Below are positions 37,277-45,463 of a DNA stretch of 64,000 nt, one piece after another. Numbering within the stretch: position 1 is the stretch's first letter; each line of letters opens with the position of its first letter. The translations under genes and the position numbers were made by a program. The DNA comes from Saccharothrix sp. S26. GTDB lineage: Bacteria; Actinomycetota; Actinomycetes; Mycobacteriales; Pseudonocardiaceae. Location of the stretch: contig NZ_JAJUWT010000002.1 of assembly GCF_021390395.1 (NCBI RefSeq), positions 186,001 through 250,000 on the forward strand. The letters are read 5' to 3'. The notes beneath the pieces were generated by a model. That model saw only the letters and a list, made by a program, of their open reading frames with translations, was not told where the DNA came from and made no database searches.

Positions 37277-39481
37277 ATGAACCGCCCGCGCCCCACCAAG
37301 TCCCACGCAGGCGAGCACACCACGGCAGGACCCCCGGGCGGCCTCGCCACCGTGCTGCGGCACGACCTGCCCGCGTCGGTGGTGGTGTTCCTGGTCGCCG
37401 TGCCGCTCTCGCTCGGCGTGGCCGCCGCGACCGGAGCGCCGCTGATGGCCGGGCTGATCTCCGGCGTGGTCGGCGGCATCGTGGCCGGCTCCCTGTCCGG
37501 CGCGCCGTTGCAGATCAGCGGCGCCGCCACCGGCCTGGTGGTGATCACCGCCGGGCTCGTCGCCGAGTACGGCTGGCCCGCCACGGCGGCCATCACGCTC
37601 GCCGCGGGCGCGCTGCAACTGCTGTTCGGCCTGGCCAAGCTCGGCCGGATGGCGTTGTCCCTCTCACCGGCCGTGGTGCACGGGATGCTGGCGGGCATCG
37701 GCCTGAGCATCGCGGTCGGGCAGCTGTCGGTGGTGCTCGGCGGCACGGCGGCCACCTCGGTGCTGGACAACCTCGCCAAGGTGGCCACGACGGAGGTGCG
37801 GTGGTCGGCCGTCCTGGTCGGCGCGCTGGCGATCGCCGCGCTGCTGCTGTGGCCGCTGGTGCCGCGCGCCGGCGTCGTGCCCGCGCCGCTGGTGGCCGTG
37901 CTGGTCGCGACGCTCGCGACGAGCGGGCTCGACGTGGCCCGGGTGCACCTGCCCGGCGAGGTGCTCAGCCAGGTCGTGCTGCCGGAGCTGCCGTCGGGCA
38001 GCTTCGGCGGGATCGCGTTCGCCGTGCTCACCGTGGCCGTGGTGGCCAGCATGGAGTCGTTGCTGTCCGCGGTCGCGGTCGACAAGCTGCACACCGGGCC
38101 GCGCGCGGACCTCGACCGGGAGCTGATCGCGCAGGGCACCGCCAACGTCGTCACGGGCGCGCTGGGCGGGCTGCCGATCGCGGGTGGCATCGCCCGCGGC
38201 TCGACCAACGTGGCCGCGGGCGCGCGCACCCGCGCGTCGACCGTGCTGCACGGCGTGTGGATCGCGTTGTTCGTGATCGCGCTGGGCTCGGTGCTGGAGC
38301 TGATCCCGCTGGCCGCGCTGGCCGGTGTGCTGCTGGTGGTGGGCGTGCGGCTGGTGAGCGTGCGCCGGATGCGCGCGTTGTGGCGGCACGGCGAGTTCTC
38401 CGCCTACGCGGTCACCCTGGCGGGCGTGGTGGTGCTGGGCCTGGTGGAAGGCGTGCTGCTCGGTGTCGCGGCGGCGGCGCTGCGGTCGTTGCACCGGCTG
38501 ACCCGGGCCTCGGTGCGCGTCGAGCAGGAGCCCGACGGCTGGCGCGTGGTGATCCGCGGCTCGCTGGTGTTCTTCGGTGCCGGGCGGCTGGTGCGCGGGC
38601 TGCGCGCCATCCCGCTGGGGCAGCGCGTGGTGCTGGAGCTGCACATCGACTTCCTCGACCACGGCGCGTACGAGGCGATCGACGACTGGCGCGCCGGCTA
38701 CGAGCGGCTGGGCGGCCACGTCGAGGTGGACGAGGTGCACGACACGTGGTTCAGCAAGGCGCGCAAGGGCATCCCCGCGCTGCGCAAGACGCCGCTGTCG
38801 CCGTTGCCGAGGTGGTTCGCGCCGTGGTCGCACTGGCAGCGCAACCGCACCGTCACCGTGCCCCGGCCGCGCGCGGACGTCGACCCGATGATGCGCGGCA
38901 TGCGCGAGTTCGAGCGCTCCACCGCGCCGTTGGTCCGCCCGTTCCTGGCCGAGCTGGCCGCGCGGGGCCAACGCCCCCGGCAGCTGTTCATCACGTGCGC
39001 CGACTCGCGCGTGGTGCCGAACCTGATCACCACGAGCGGGCCGGGCGACCTGTTCTGCGTGCGCAACATCGGCAACCTCGTGCCGTTGGACGGCGACGAC
39101 TCGGTGGGCGCGGCGATCGAGTACGCGGTGGAGGTGCTGGCGGTCGAGACGATCGCGGTGTGCGGCCACTCGGACTGCGGCGCGATGAAGGCGGTGGTGA
39201 ACGGCTCCACCCGGCCGGGCACGCAACTGCACACGTGGCTGAAGGCGGTCGAGCCGAGCCTGATCCGGTTCCACGCGGGCGAGTCGGACCTGCCGGTGGT
39301 GGAGCGCCTGTCGGTGGCCAACGTCGCCCAGCAACTGGACAACCTGATGGCCTACCGCAGCGTGCGCGAGGCCGTCACCACCGGCTCCCTGCGCCTGGTC
39401 GGCATGTACTTCGACATCTCCGCCGCCCGCGTCTACCTGGTCGACCCGGACCACGACGGCCTCCACCCAGTCTGCGCCTAA
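37277..39481 (+). CDS. SulP anion transporter fused to beta-carbonic anhydrase
   Basis: A 734-residue fusion. Residues 25-400 form the SulP transporter with about 10-12 TM helices and the motif PLSLGVAAATGAPLMAGL near 45. About 410-500 resemble the STAS-type cytoplasmic domain (LVFFGAGRLVRGL, HIDFLDHGAYEAI). Residues 545-734 are a beta-carbonic anhydrase with Zn ligands Cys574 and Asp576 in CADSR and His631 and Cys634 in CGHSDC. The fusion suggests coupled bicarbonate transport and hydration of CO2, as proposed for similar actinobacterial proteins. ATG 37277 follows GGAAGGA. The sequence resembles a stand-alone enzyme and transporter, and nothing is truncated. Confidence 0.92.
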   Translation: MNRPRPTKSHAGEHTTAGPPGGLATVLRHDLPASVVVFLVAVPLSLGVAAATGAPLMAGLISGVVGGIVAGSLSGAPLQISGAATGLVVITAGLVAEYGWPATAAITLAAGALQLLFGLAKLGRMALSLSPAVVHGMLAGIGLSIAVGQLSVVLGGTAATSVLDNLAKVATTEVRWSAVLVGALAIAALLLWPLVPRAGVVPAPLVAVLVATLATSGLDVARVHLPGEVLSQVVLPELPSGSFGGIAFAVLTVAVVASMESLLSAVAVDKLHTGPRADLDRELIAQGTANVVTGALGGLPIAGGIARGSTNVAAGARTRASTVLHGVWIALFVIALGSVLELIPLAALAGVLLVVGVRLVSVRRMRALWRHGEFSAYAVTLAGVVVLGLVEGVLLGVAAAALRSLHRLTRASVRVEQEPDGWRVVIRGSLVFFGAGRLVRGLRAIPLGQRVVLELHIDFLDHGAYEAIDDWRAGYERLGGHVEVDEVHDTWFSKARKGIPALRKTPLSPLPRWFAPWSHWQRNRTVTVPRPRADVDPMMRGMREFERSTAPLVRPFLAELAARGQRPRQLFITCADSRVVPNLITTSGPGDLFCVRNIGNLVPLDGDDSVGAAIEYAVEVLAVETIAVCGHSDCGAMKAVVNGSTRPGTQLHTWLKAVEPSLIRFHAGESDLPVVERLSVANVAQQLDNLMAYRSVREAVTTGSLRLVGMYFDISAARVYLVDPDHDGLHPVCA

Positions 39482-39579
39482 CCCCCCGCCACCCCCTCCT
39501 CGCCCCACCCCTGCTCGCCCACCCTCGCCTGGACCCCCTCCGCGAGGTCGCCCGCGACGCCGGAGGCGGCGCAATTCAA

Positions 39580-39620
39580 CACGGGGTGGTCGGCCCCCTC
39601 ACCGGACCGACCACCCCGTG
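39580..39620. terminator. Bidirectional terminator hairpin
   Basis: CACGGGGTGGTCGG and its exact complement CCGACCACCCCGTG form a 14-bp stem with a 13-nt loop between two convergent genes, the SulP-CA gene and the gene ending at 39755. Confidence 0.88.
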
Positions 39621-39754
39621 CCGAGCCTCGACACCGAGCCGGTCCCGGTCGGGGGCGCGGGGTCGGTTCGGGTGCGGGCTCGGGTGGGGTCGGGCGGCGC
39701 TGGTGGGGCTCGATGGCGGGGGAGGCGCGTCGCCCGACCGGGGCTGGGTTGGGG

Positions 39755-40078
39755 CTAGCCGACGCTGCGCAGGTGCTTGCGGTGGTTGCCGGACGGTTCG
39801 TCGCCGCCGACGGTCAGCGCGAGCTGCGCGCCGAGGTAGGCCCGGCACGGCGAGGGCAGGCGGCGGCTCCAGCGGCGGGTGCGGCAGGTGGGGCAGCGGC
39901 CGTGCTCGTCGGGGGTGTGCTCGTCGAGCAGGGCCTTGACCGCGGTCACCACCCTGGGCAGTTCGCAGCGGGCCAGTTCGACCGCCGTCTCGTCGTCGCC
40001 GGTCGACGCGAGGCGGACCAGCGTGGCCAGGTGTTCTCGGAGGGACCGGTCGAGCTGGCTGAAGACGGTGGTGGACAC
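39755..40078 (-). CDS. Conserved hypothetical protein with CxxC motif
   Basis: A 107-residue protein of unknown function. The first 60 residues are helical (FSQLDRSLREHLATLVRLAS; ELARCELPRVVTAVKALLDEH). They are followed by GRCPTCRTRRW, a single CxxC that could be half of a zinc ribbon, and a basic C-terminal part. No signal or membrane segment is seen. The GTG start has AAGGAG 8 bp upstream. It is divergent from the XRE regulator at 40245. I do not recognise a family with confidence. Confidence 0.65.
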   Translation of the reverse strand: MSTTVFSQLDRSLREHLATLVRLASTGDDETAVELARCELPRVVTAVKALLDEHTPDEHGRCPTCRTRRWSRRLPSPCRAYLGAQLALTVGGDEPSGNHRKHLRSVG

Positions 40079-40138
40079 CTTCAGCGCTCCTTCCCTGGGG
40101 CGGTGTGCTCATCGCAGCCTGTTACCGCGACCGGCCGT

Positions 40139-40151
40139 CTGCAAGTTGCAG
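40139..40151. promoter_or_regulatory. Palindromic operator candidate upstream of the second XRE gene
   Basis: CTGCAA-G-TTGCAG is a perfect 6-1-6 inverted repeat in the 166-bp spacer between divergent genes, with TTGCAG possibly serving as part of a -35 region. It is a plausible autoregulatory site for the XRE protein at 40245. Confidence 0.4.
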
Positions 40152-40244
40152 TACACGAATGGATGACGTCACTTTGCTCCGTCGGCGCACGCCCACAGAC
40201 TGGTCTGCGGCCCCCGGGTCGGGGTCTCGACGAAAGGTGTCCGC

Positions 40245-41093
40245 ATGCCACGGGGCAGCAGCCCGACGCTGCGCAAGCGAAGGCTGGTCAGCGAGCTGCG
40301 CAGGCTGCGCGAGGCGGCCGACCTCACCATCGAGGACGTCGCCGGGCGGCTGGAGTGCTCGGCGTCCAAGATCAGCCGCATCGAGACCGGCCGGGTCGGC
40401 GTCACGCCGCGCGACGTCCGCGACATGCTCTCGGCCTACGGCGCGGACCGGGCCACGCTGGACGAGCTGGTGCAGTTGGCGCGGGACGCGCGGCGGCGGG
40501 CGTGGTGGGACGAGTTCGGCGACATCGCGCCCGGCCGTTACGTCGGCTTCGAGGCCGATGCCGAGCGGGTGCGCACCTACCAGGGTCTGATGGTGCCCGG
40601 CCTGCTCCAGTCCGAGGCGTACACCAGGGCGTTGATCGGGGCCGTGCTGCCGGACGCCGCGCCGGCCGAGGTCGACCGCCGGGTGGAGCTGCGCAAGGCA
40701 CGCCAGGCGCTGCTGGTCGAGGACGACCCGCTGAGCCTGCACGCGGTCGTCGACGAAGCAGCCTTGCGGAGGCTGGTGGGCGGCCGGGAGGTGATGGTCG
40801 AGCAGCTGAGGCGACTCGACGAAGTCGGAAAACTCCCGAACATCACCCTCCAGGTGGTCCCTTTCGAGGCGGGCGGTCACGCTGCGATGGACGGCCCGTT
40901 CGTCATCCTGTCGTTTCCCGAGCAGTCGGATCCGGCCGTGGTATACATCGAAAGCCCGAAGGGCGACGTTTATTGGGAACAGCCCTCCGACGTCGCCAGG
41001 TATTCCGACATGTTCGCTCGGCTCAGCGCCGAATCGCTCGACCCGGCCGCCTCGTCCGCGCTGATCGGGCGGGTGGCGCGCGAGCTCGCCTGA
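40245..41093 (+). CDS. XRE-family regulator with DUF5753 domain
   Basis: A 282-residue relative of the protein at 18346. Residues 15-75 hold the helix-turn-helix (LREAADLTIEDVAGRLECSA and KISRIETGRVGVTPRDV). The DUF5753 part has VRTYQGLMVPGLLQSEAYTR near residue 110, HAVVDEAALRRLVGG near 166, NITLQVVPFEAGGH near 201 and VVYIESPKGDVYWEQ. A DUF397 gene follows after 17 bp. Pairs of this kind are common in filamentous actinomycetes and are linked to development and secondary metabolism. The ATG at 40245 has GAAAGG upstream. Confidence 0.92.
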   Translation: MPRGSSPTLRKRRLVSELRRLREAADLTIEDVAGRLECSASKISRIETGRVGVTPRDVRDMLSAYGADRATLDELVQLARDARRRAWWDEFGDIAPGRYVGFEADAERVRTYQGLMVPGLLQSEAYTRALIGAVLPDAAPAEVDRRVELRKARQALLVEDDPLSLHAVVDEAALRRLVGGREVMVEQLRRLDEVGKLPNITLQVVPFEAGGHAAMDGPFVILSFPEQSDPAVVYIESPKGDVYWEQPSDVARYSDMFARLSAESLDPAASSALIGRVARELA

Positions 41094-41110
41094 ATCCGAG
41101 GTGAACTGCC

Positions 41111-41302
41111 ATGCAACGCCAGTGGCGCAAGAGCACGCGGTCGTCCGCGGGTGGTCCGGAGTGCGTGGAAATCGCGCTCGACCCGAACAGGGCGGGCGTG
41201 CGTGATTCGAAGAACCGAACCGGCGGCGAGTTGAACTTCGGTGTCACGCAGTGGTCCCGTTTCGTGGGCACGGCGAAGGGCGGCGCATTCGACCGCCGCT
41301 GA
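41111..41302 (+). CDS. DUF397 domain protein
   Basis: A 63-residue protein with the DUF397 pattern WRKSTRSSAGGPECVEIAL, then VRDSKNRTGGEL, and a final FGVTQWSRFVGTAKGG. It pairs with the XRE regulator immediately upstream. The ATG has GAGGTG 7 bp upstream. It differs from the 55-residue copy at 19216, so the two loci are paralogous systems and not a recent duplication. Confidence 0.92.
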   Translation: MQRQWRKSTRSSAGGPECVEIALDPNRAGVRDSKNRTGGELNFGVTQWSRFVGTAKGGAFDRR

Positions 41303-41481
41303 GCCGGCGTCCGTTCACCTCGGGGCTGTGCCGCGAGGCCCTGACTTTCGACCACCTGCCCGTACGACCATGGTCTGGTGACCGGTCAGCCCTCGGTCCG
41401 ATGCGCCCCCTGGCGTGGTTGCGGTGGACTTCCCCTTAGCCTGCACTCCGGTGCTCGTCATGATCCACAGGGGGATGAACC

Positions 41482-42132
41482 ATGGCCTTGCTGACCGACG
41501 CCCTGGAAGGGCTCGCCGGTCTGCCGCAGCCCGCCGTGCTCGCGGTGACGGGCGCGCTGACGTTGGCGGAGTGCACGCTGGGCGTGGGCTTCATCGCGCC
41601 GGGGGAGAGCGCGCTGCTGCTGGCCGCCACGACGGTCACCAGCGTGCCGCGGTTCCTGGTGATGTGGCTGGTGGTGTCGGTGTGCGCGGTGGCGGGCGAC
41701 AGTATCGGCTACTTCCTGGGCCGCCGGTACGGCGACCGGCTGCGCGACAGCAAGGTGGTGCGCAAGCTCGGCCAGGAGCACTGGGACAAAGCGGGCGCGT
41801 TGTTGCGCAAGCGGGGCGCGTGGGCGGTGTTCTTCGCCCGGTTCATGCCCGTGGTGCGGACCCTGGTGCCCGCGTCGGCGGGCGCGTCGAAGCTGGAGTA
41901 CCGCCGGTTCCTGCCCGCGTCGATCGCGGGCGCGGTGAGCTGGTCGGCGCTGCACATCGGCATCGGCTCGGCCGCCGGCGCGTCGGCGAAGTACATCGAG
42001 TCGGTCTTCAACGGCGCGATGTGGGCCCTGATGGCCATCGCCGCCGTCGTCGCCGTCGTCCTCACCCTGCGCCGCCGCCGCAAGACCGCCAAGCCCACGG
42101 CCGAGCCGCGCGAGCTGGAAGAGGTCGCCTGA
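41482..42132 (+). CDS. DedA-family membrane protein
   Basis: A 216-residue inner membrane protein of the DedA/SNARE-associated family. Landmarks are the acidic ECTLGVGFIAPGESALLLA near residue 32, GDSIGYFLGRRYG near 72 and the conserved FFARFMPVVRTLVPASAG near 115. Family members transport lipid carriers such as undecaprenyl phosphate across the membrane or maintain envelope function; which applies here is not shown. The C-terminal 20 residues are charged. A hairpin at 42147 follows. Confidence 0.87.
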   Translation: MALLTDALEGLAGLPQPAVLAVTGALTLAECTLGVGFIAPGESALLLAATTVTSVPRFLVMWLVVSVCAVAGDSIGYFLGRRYGDRLRDSKVVRKLGQEHWDKAGALLRKRGAWAVFFARFMPVVRTLVPASAGASKLEYRRFLPASIAGAVSWSALHIGIGSAAGASAKYIESVFNGAMWALMAIAAVVAVVLTLRRRRKTAKPTAEPRELEEVA

Positions 42133-42146
42133 CCCCGGACGTAGTC

Positions 42147-42190
42147 GAAGGGGCCGCGTCCGGGGGTTCGGTCCCGGTCGCGGCCCCTTC
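42147..42190 (+). terminator. Terminator after the DedA gene
   Basis: GAAGGGGCCGCG and CGCGGCCCCTTC form a perfect 12-bp stem with a 20-nt loop, 14 bp after the stop. Confidence 0.75.
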
Positions 42191-42257
42191 CACTGGGGGG
42201 AGGGCAATGGAGCTGGGCCGTCCCCTACCGGACGACCCGTCTCCGGGTGGAGAAGGG

Positions 42258-42324
42258 GACGAGGGCGGGCCGGCGTTCCGCCGCCGCGGGCTGGATGCCC
42301 CTTGCACGCCGGCCTGCCCTCGTC
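42258..42324. repeat. Long imperfect inverted repeat upstream of the SARP gene
   Basis: The 18-bp arms at 42258-42275 and 42307-42324 (GACGAGGGCGGGCCGGCG and its complement with one mismatch) flank a 31-nt loop. The element lies about 180 bp before the SARP start and 70 bp after the DedA terminator. It may be a second terminator or a leader structure. The rest of the spacer to 42504 shows nothing recognisable. Confidence 0.6.
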
Positions 42325-42504
42325 GTTCAGGGAGAGCAGCGGATGTTCCGCTGTCTGGTCCAACCTCGCTCACCGGGGTTCGCCCTGTGTGGTTGATCGG
42401 ACACGCTTAGCGTAAGAATGCGGCTACAGGACGACTGGAGCCGGACTGAAGTGATCTCCTAGGCTCGGTCTGGGGTTCTCAACGTCTCTACGAAGGATCG
42501 GTCG

Positions 42505-45360
42505 GTGGCAGACGGCGACGGCGAGCGCTTGCGGTTCGAGGTGCTCGGCCTGCTCCGGGCGGTGCGCGGCGGCGGTGAGGTCGACCTCGGCGCCGCCAAG
42601 CAGCGTGCCGTGCTGGCGGTGCTGCTGCTGGCCCGCAACACGCCGGTCAGCCGCGACCAGATCATCGGGGCCGTGTGGGGCGACAACACGCCCACCAGCG
42701 CGGTCAACCTGGTGCAGACCTACGTGGCCGGGCTGCGGCGTGCGCTGGAGCCCAGCCGGGCCCGTCGCGCGCCGGCCGAGCTGCTGACCTCCGTCGGCGA
42801 CGGCTACCTGCTGCGCGTCGACCCGCAGCAGGTCGACCTGGACGAGTTCGAGCGCGGCGTGGCGGAGGCGGCCCGGCTGCGCGGGTCCGGCGACCTGATC
42901 TCGGCCGCCACCGCGCTGGACGAGGCGCTGGGCCTGTGGCGCGGCGAGCCGCTGGGCGGTGTCGCGGGCCTGTTCGCCGAGGTCGAGCGCGGTCGGCTGG
43001 TCGAACGCAGGCTCGCCGTGCTGGAGGAGCGGGCCGAGCTGCTGCTGCTGATCGGCCGGGGCGCGGAGCTGGTGCCGTCCCTGACCACGCTGGTCGGCGA
43101 GCACCCGTTGCGGGAACGGGGGCACGGCCTGCTGATGCGCGCGCTGTGCCAGGCGGGCCGGCAGGCCGAGGCGCTGGCCGTCTACCGCGAGGCGCGCCGG
43201 GTGCTGGTGGAGGAGCTGGGCGTCGAGCCGGGCCCGGAGCTGCGCAAGCTCCAGCAGGCCGTGCTGGCGGGGGAGAACCCGGAGCCGGACCGCCCGACCC
43301 GGCCGATGGCGCTGCGCCCGGCCGGCGAGTCACCGCCCGCCATCACGCCCGCCCAGCTGCCGCGCGCCTCGGCGTCCCTGATCGGCCGCGACGACGAGCT
43401 CAAGCGCCTGGACGGCCTGCTGGCCTCCTACCCGGAGGGCGGGCTGGTCCTCGTCGTCACGGGCCCCGCGGGCGTCGGCAAGACCGCGCTGGCCCTGCAC
43501 TGGGCGCAACGCGTGCGCGAGGACTTCCCGGACGGCCAGCTCTACGTCGACCTGCACGGCTACGACCCGAACCAGGAGCCGTTGGGCGCGGGCGAGGTGC
43601 TGAGCCGGTTCCTGCGCACGCTGGGCGTGCCGTCGCCGGACATCCCGGTGACGGTGGAGGAGCGGTCGGCGCTGTTCCGCACGCTCATCGCGGACCGGCG
43701 GATGGTGGTGATGCTGGACAACGCGCGCGGCTCGACCGAGCTGCTGCCGCTGCTGCCCGGACCGCCGTCGTGCGTGCTGGTGACGTCCCGCCGGCGGTTG
43801 GTCGGGCTGGTCGCGCACGCCGAGGCGCGGCTGGTCGAGCTGGACATGCTGGACCCGGACGCGTCGGTGGCGGTGGTCAGCCGGGTCGCCGGCCGTGACG
43901 CCACGGAGGCCGCCGCGCTGCGCAGGCTGGCCGTGCTGTGCGACGGGCTGCCGCTGGCGCTGCGGATCGCCGCGGCCCGGTTGGCGGTCGCGCCGACGTT
44001 GCGGGTGGCCGAACTCGTCGCCGAGCTGGACGACGAGCACGGCCGGCTGGCCGCCCTGGGCCTGGAGGACGAGGACTCCACGGTGCGGGCGGCGCTGGAC
44101 GCGTCACGCCGGGCCCTGCCACCGCTGCCGGCGCGGCTGCTGGCGCTGCTGGGCCTGCACCCCGGCCCGGACGTGACGGCGTTCGTGGCCGCCGCGATGG
44201 CGCAGGCGCGGGTCGGCGACGCGCAGCGCGCGCTGGACGCGTTGACGGCGGCGAACCTGCTGTCGGTCAACGAGCCCGGCCGGTACGGGGCGCACGACCT
44301 GGTGCGCGTCTACATGCGCACGCTGGCCGCCGAGCTGCCCACGCCGGAGCGGCACGAGGCGACCGGCCGGATGCTCGACTACTACCTGCACTGCGCGGAC
44401 CTGGCCGACGGCCGGCTGCCGGTGACGCGCGGCAGCAGCGTGCGGGTCGCGCCCGAGCACGTGCCGGCGGAGGTGCCGAAGCTGACCGGGTCGGCCGAGG
44501 CGATCGCGTGGCTGGACGCCGAGCAGGGCAACATCATCGCCGCCGCCGAGCTGGCCGCCGCACCCGGTTCGGACCCGAAGTGGCTGGTGCACGCCTGGCA
44601 GTTGCCGTACACGCTGTCGCGGTTCCTGTGGCTGCGGGCGGACCGCACGACGTGGTTGCGCACGACGGAGGCCGCGCTGGAGGCGGCCACGAGGTTGGGC
44701 GACCCGGAGGCCAGGTTCGTGATGCTGTTCAACCTCGGCATCGCGCTGGCCCAGTTCCAGCGGATGGACGAGTCGCTGGCCCGCCACCGCGAGGCATTGG
44801 AGGTGGCGCGGGCGTCCGGTGACGTGAACGCGCAGGCCAGGGCCCTGACCACGGTCGCGGACATGTTGCAGTTCCTGGGTCGGGTGGACGAGTCGGAGGC
44901 GTCCTACCGGGAGGCGCTGGAGGTGAGCCGGGCGGCCGGGTCGCGGTGGGCCGAGGCCAACGCCCACCACAACCTCGGGCTGCTGCACCTGGCGTCGCGC
45001 CGCTACGACGAGGCCGAGACGTGGCTGCGGGCGGCGGTGACGATGTACCGGGAGGTCGGCGAGCAGTGCGGTGAGTCGACCTGCCACACGGACCTCGCGA
45101 CGGTGCTGCTGGAGTCGGGCGAGGGCGCGCAGGCCGTCACGTCGGCGCGCACGGCGTTGTCGGTCGCGTCGGCCGCGGCCAGCCCGTACCACCAGGCGAT
45201 GGCGCACGACCGGCTGGCCACGGTGTTCGACCGGCAGGGCCTGCCCGGCGCGGTCGCGCACTGGCAGCGGGCGCTGGCGCTGTTCACCGAGCTGGGCGCG
45301 CCGGAGGCCGACCAGGTGCGGGGCCGGCTGGCCCGCGCCCGCGCCACCACGGCGGTCTGA
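42505..45360 (+). CDS. SARP/AfsR-type regulator with NB-ARC and TPR domains
   Basis: A 951-residue regulator. Residues 8-100 are an OmpR-like winged helix with the BTAD domain after it (to about 255), the SARP architecture that activates antibiotic pathways in Streptomyces. An NB-ARC ATPase follows with Walker A GPAGVGKTALAL near residue 318 and MVVMLDNARGSTELL as Walker B near 398. The C-terminal third is TPR-like repeats (ARFVMLFNLGIALAQFQRMDESLARH, in two parts). AfsR of Streptomyces has this design. No biosynthetic cluster is seen nearby, so its targets may be elsewhere. GTG start with a weak ribosome site. Confidence 0.9.
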   Translation: MADGDGERLRFEVLGLLRAVRGGGEVDLGAAKQRAVLAVLLLARNTPVSRDQIIGAVWGDNTPTSAVNLVQTYVAGLRRALEPSRARRAPAELLTSVGDGYLLRVDPQQVDLDEFERGVAEAARLRGSGDLISAATALDEALGLWRGEPLGGVAGLFAEVERGRLVERRLAVLEERAELLLLIGRGAELVPSLTTLVGEHPLRERGHGLLMRALCQAGRQAEALAVYREARRVLVEELGVEPGPELRKLQQAVLAGENPEPDRPTRPMALRPAGESPPAITPAQLPRASASLIGRDDELKRLDGLLASYPEGGLVLVVTGPAGVGKTALALHWAQRVREDFPDGQLYVDLHGYDPNQEPLGAGEVLSRFLRTLGVPSPDIPVTVEERSALFRTLIADRRMVVMLDNARGSTELLPLLPGPPSCVLVTSRRRLVGLVAHAEARLVELDMLDPDASVAVVSRVAGRDATEAAALRRLAVLCDGLPLALRIAAARLAVAPTLRVAELVAELDDEHGRLAALGLEDEDSTVRAALDASRRALPPLPARLLALLGLHPGPDVTAFVAAAMAQARVGDAQRALDALTAANLLSVNEPGRYGAHDLVRVYMRTLAAELPTPERHEATGRMLDYYLHCADLADGRLPVTRGSSVRVAPEHVPAEVPKLTGSAEAIAWLDAEQGNIIAAAELAAAPGSDPKWLVHAWQLPYTLSRFLWLRADRTTWLRTTEAALEAATRLGDPEARFVMLFNLGIALAQFQRMDESLARHREALEVARASGDVNAQARALTTVADMLQFLGRVDESEASYREALEVSRAAGSRWAEANAHHNLGLLHLASRRYDEAETWLRAAVTMYREVGEQCGESTCHTDLATVLLESGEGAQAVTSARTALSVASAAASPYHQAMAHDRLATVFDRQGLPGAVAHWQRALALFTELGAPEADQVRGRLARARATTAV

Positions 45361-45372
45361 CGAACCCCCACG

Positions 45373-45409
45373 TGGTCTGGACCTATTGACAGAGAGGTCT
45401 AGACCTATT
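45373..45409 (+). promoter_or_regulatory. Two DasR-like operator sites
   Basis: TGGTCTGGACCTATT at 45373-45387 and AGGTCTAGACCTATT at 45395-45409 are near-identical, 22 bp apart. Each has the palindromic core GGTCTRGACC of the dre element bound by DasR, the GntR regulator of chitin and N-acetylglucosamine use in actinomycetes. The pair of direct repeats is the classic arrangement in Streptomyces chitinase promoters. The chitinase gene starts 55 bp downstream. Confidence 0.85.
45386..45391 (+). promoter_or_regulatory. -35 box of the chitinase promoter
   Basis: TTGACA is a perfect -35 hexamer positioned between the two DasR-like sites, and the second site overlaps the expected spacer. The -10 would be near 45409-45414, where only TTACGG is seen, so the promoter is incomplete by consensus. 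Confidence 0.55.
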
Positions 45410-45463
45410 TACGGTTCGGGAGCTGCGTCGTGGCCGCCGCCTCGTGCAGGAGGTGTGCCGGTC

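Noticed and set aside
45071-45463. Earlier start for the chitinase, in frame from 45071
   Set aside because: The added part overlaps the SARP gene and is Arg-rich; the signal peptide and ribosome site point to a start near 45464.
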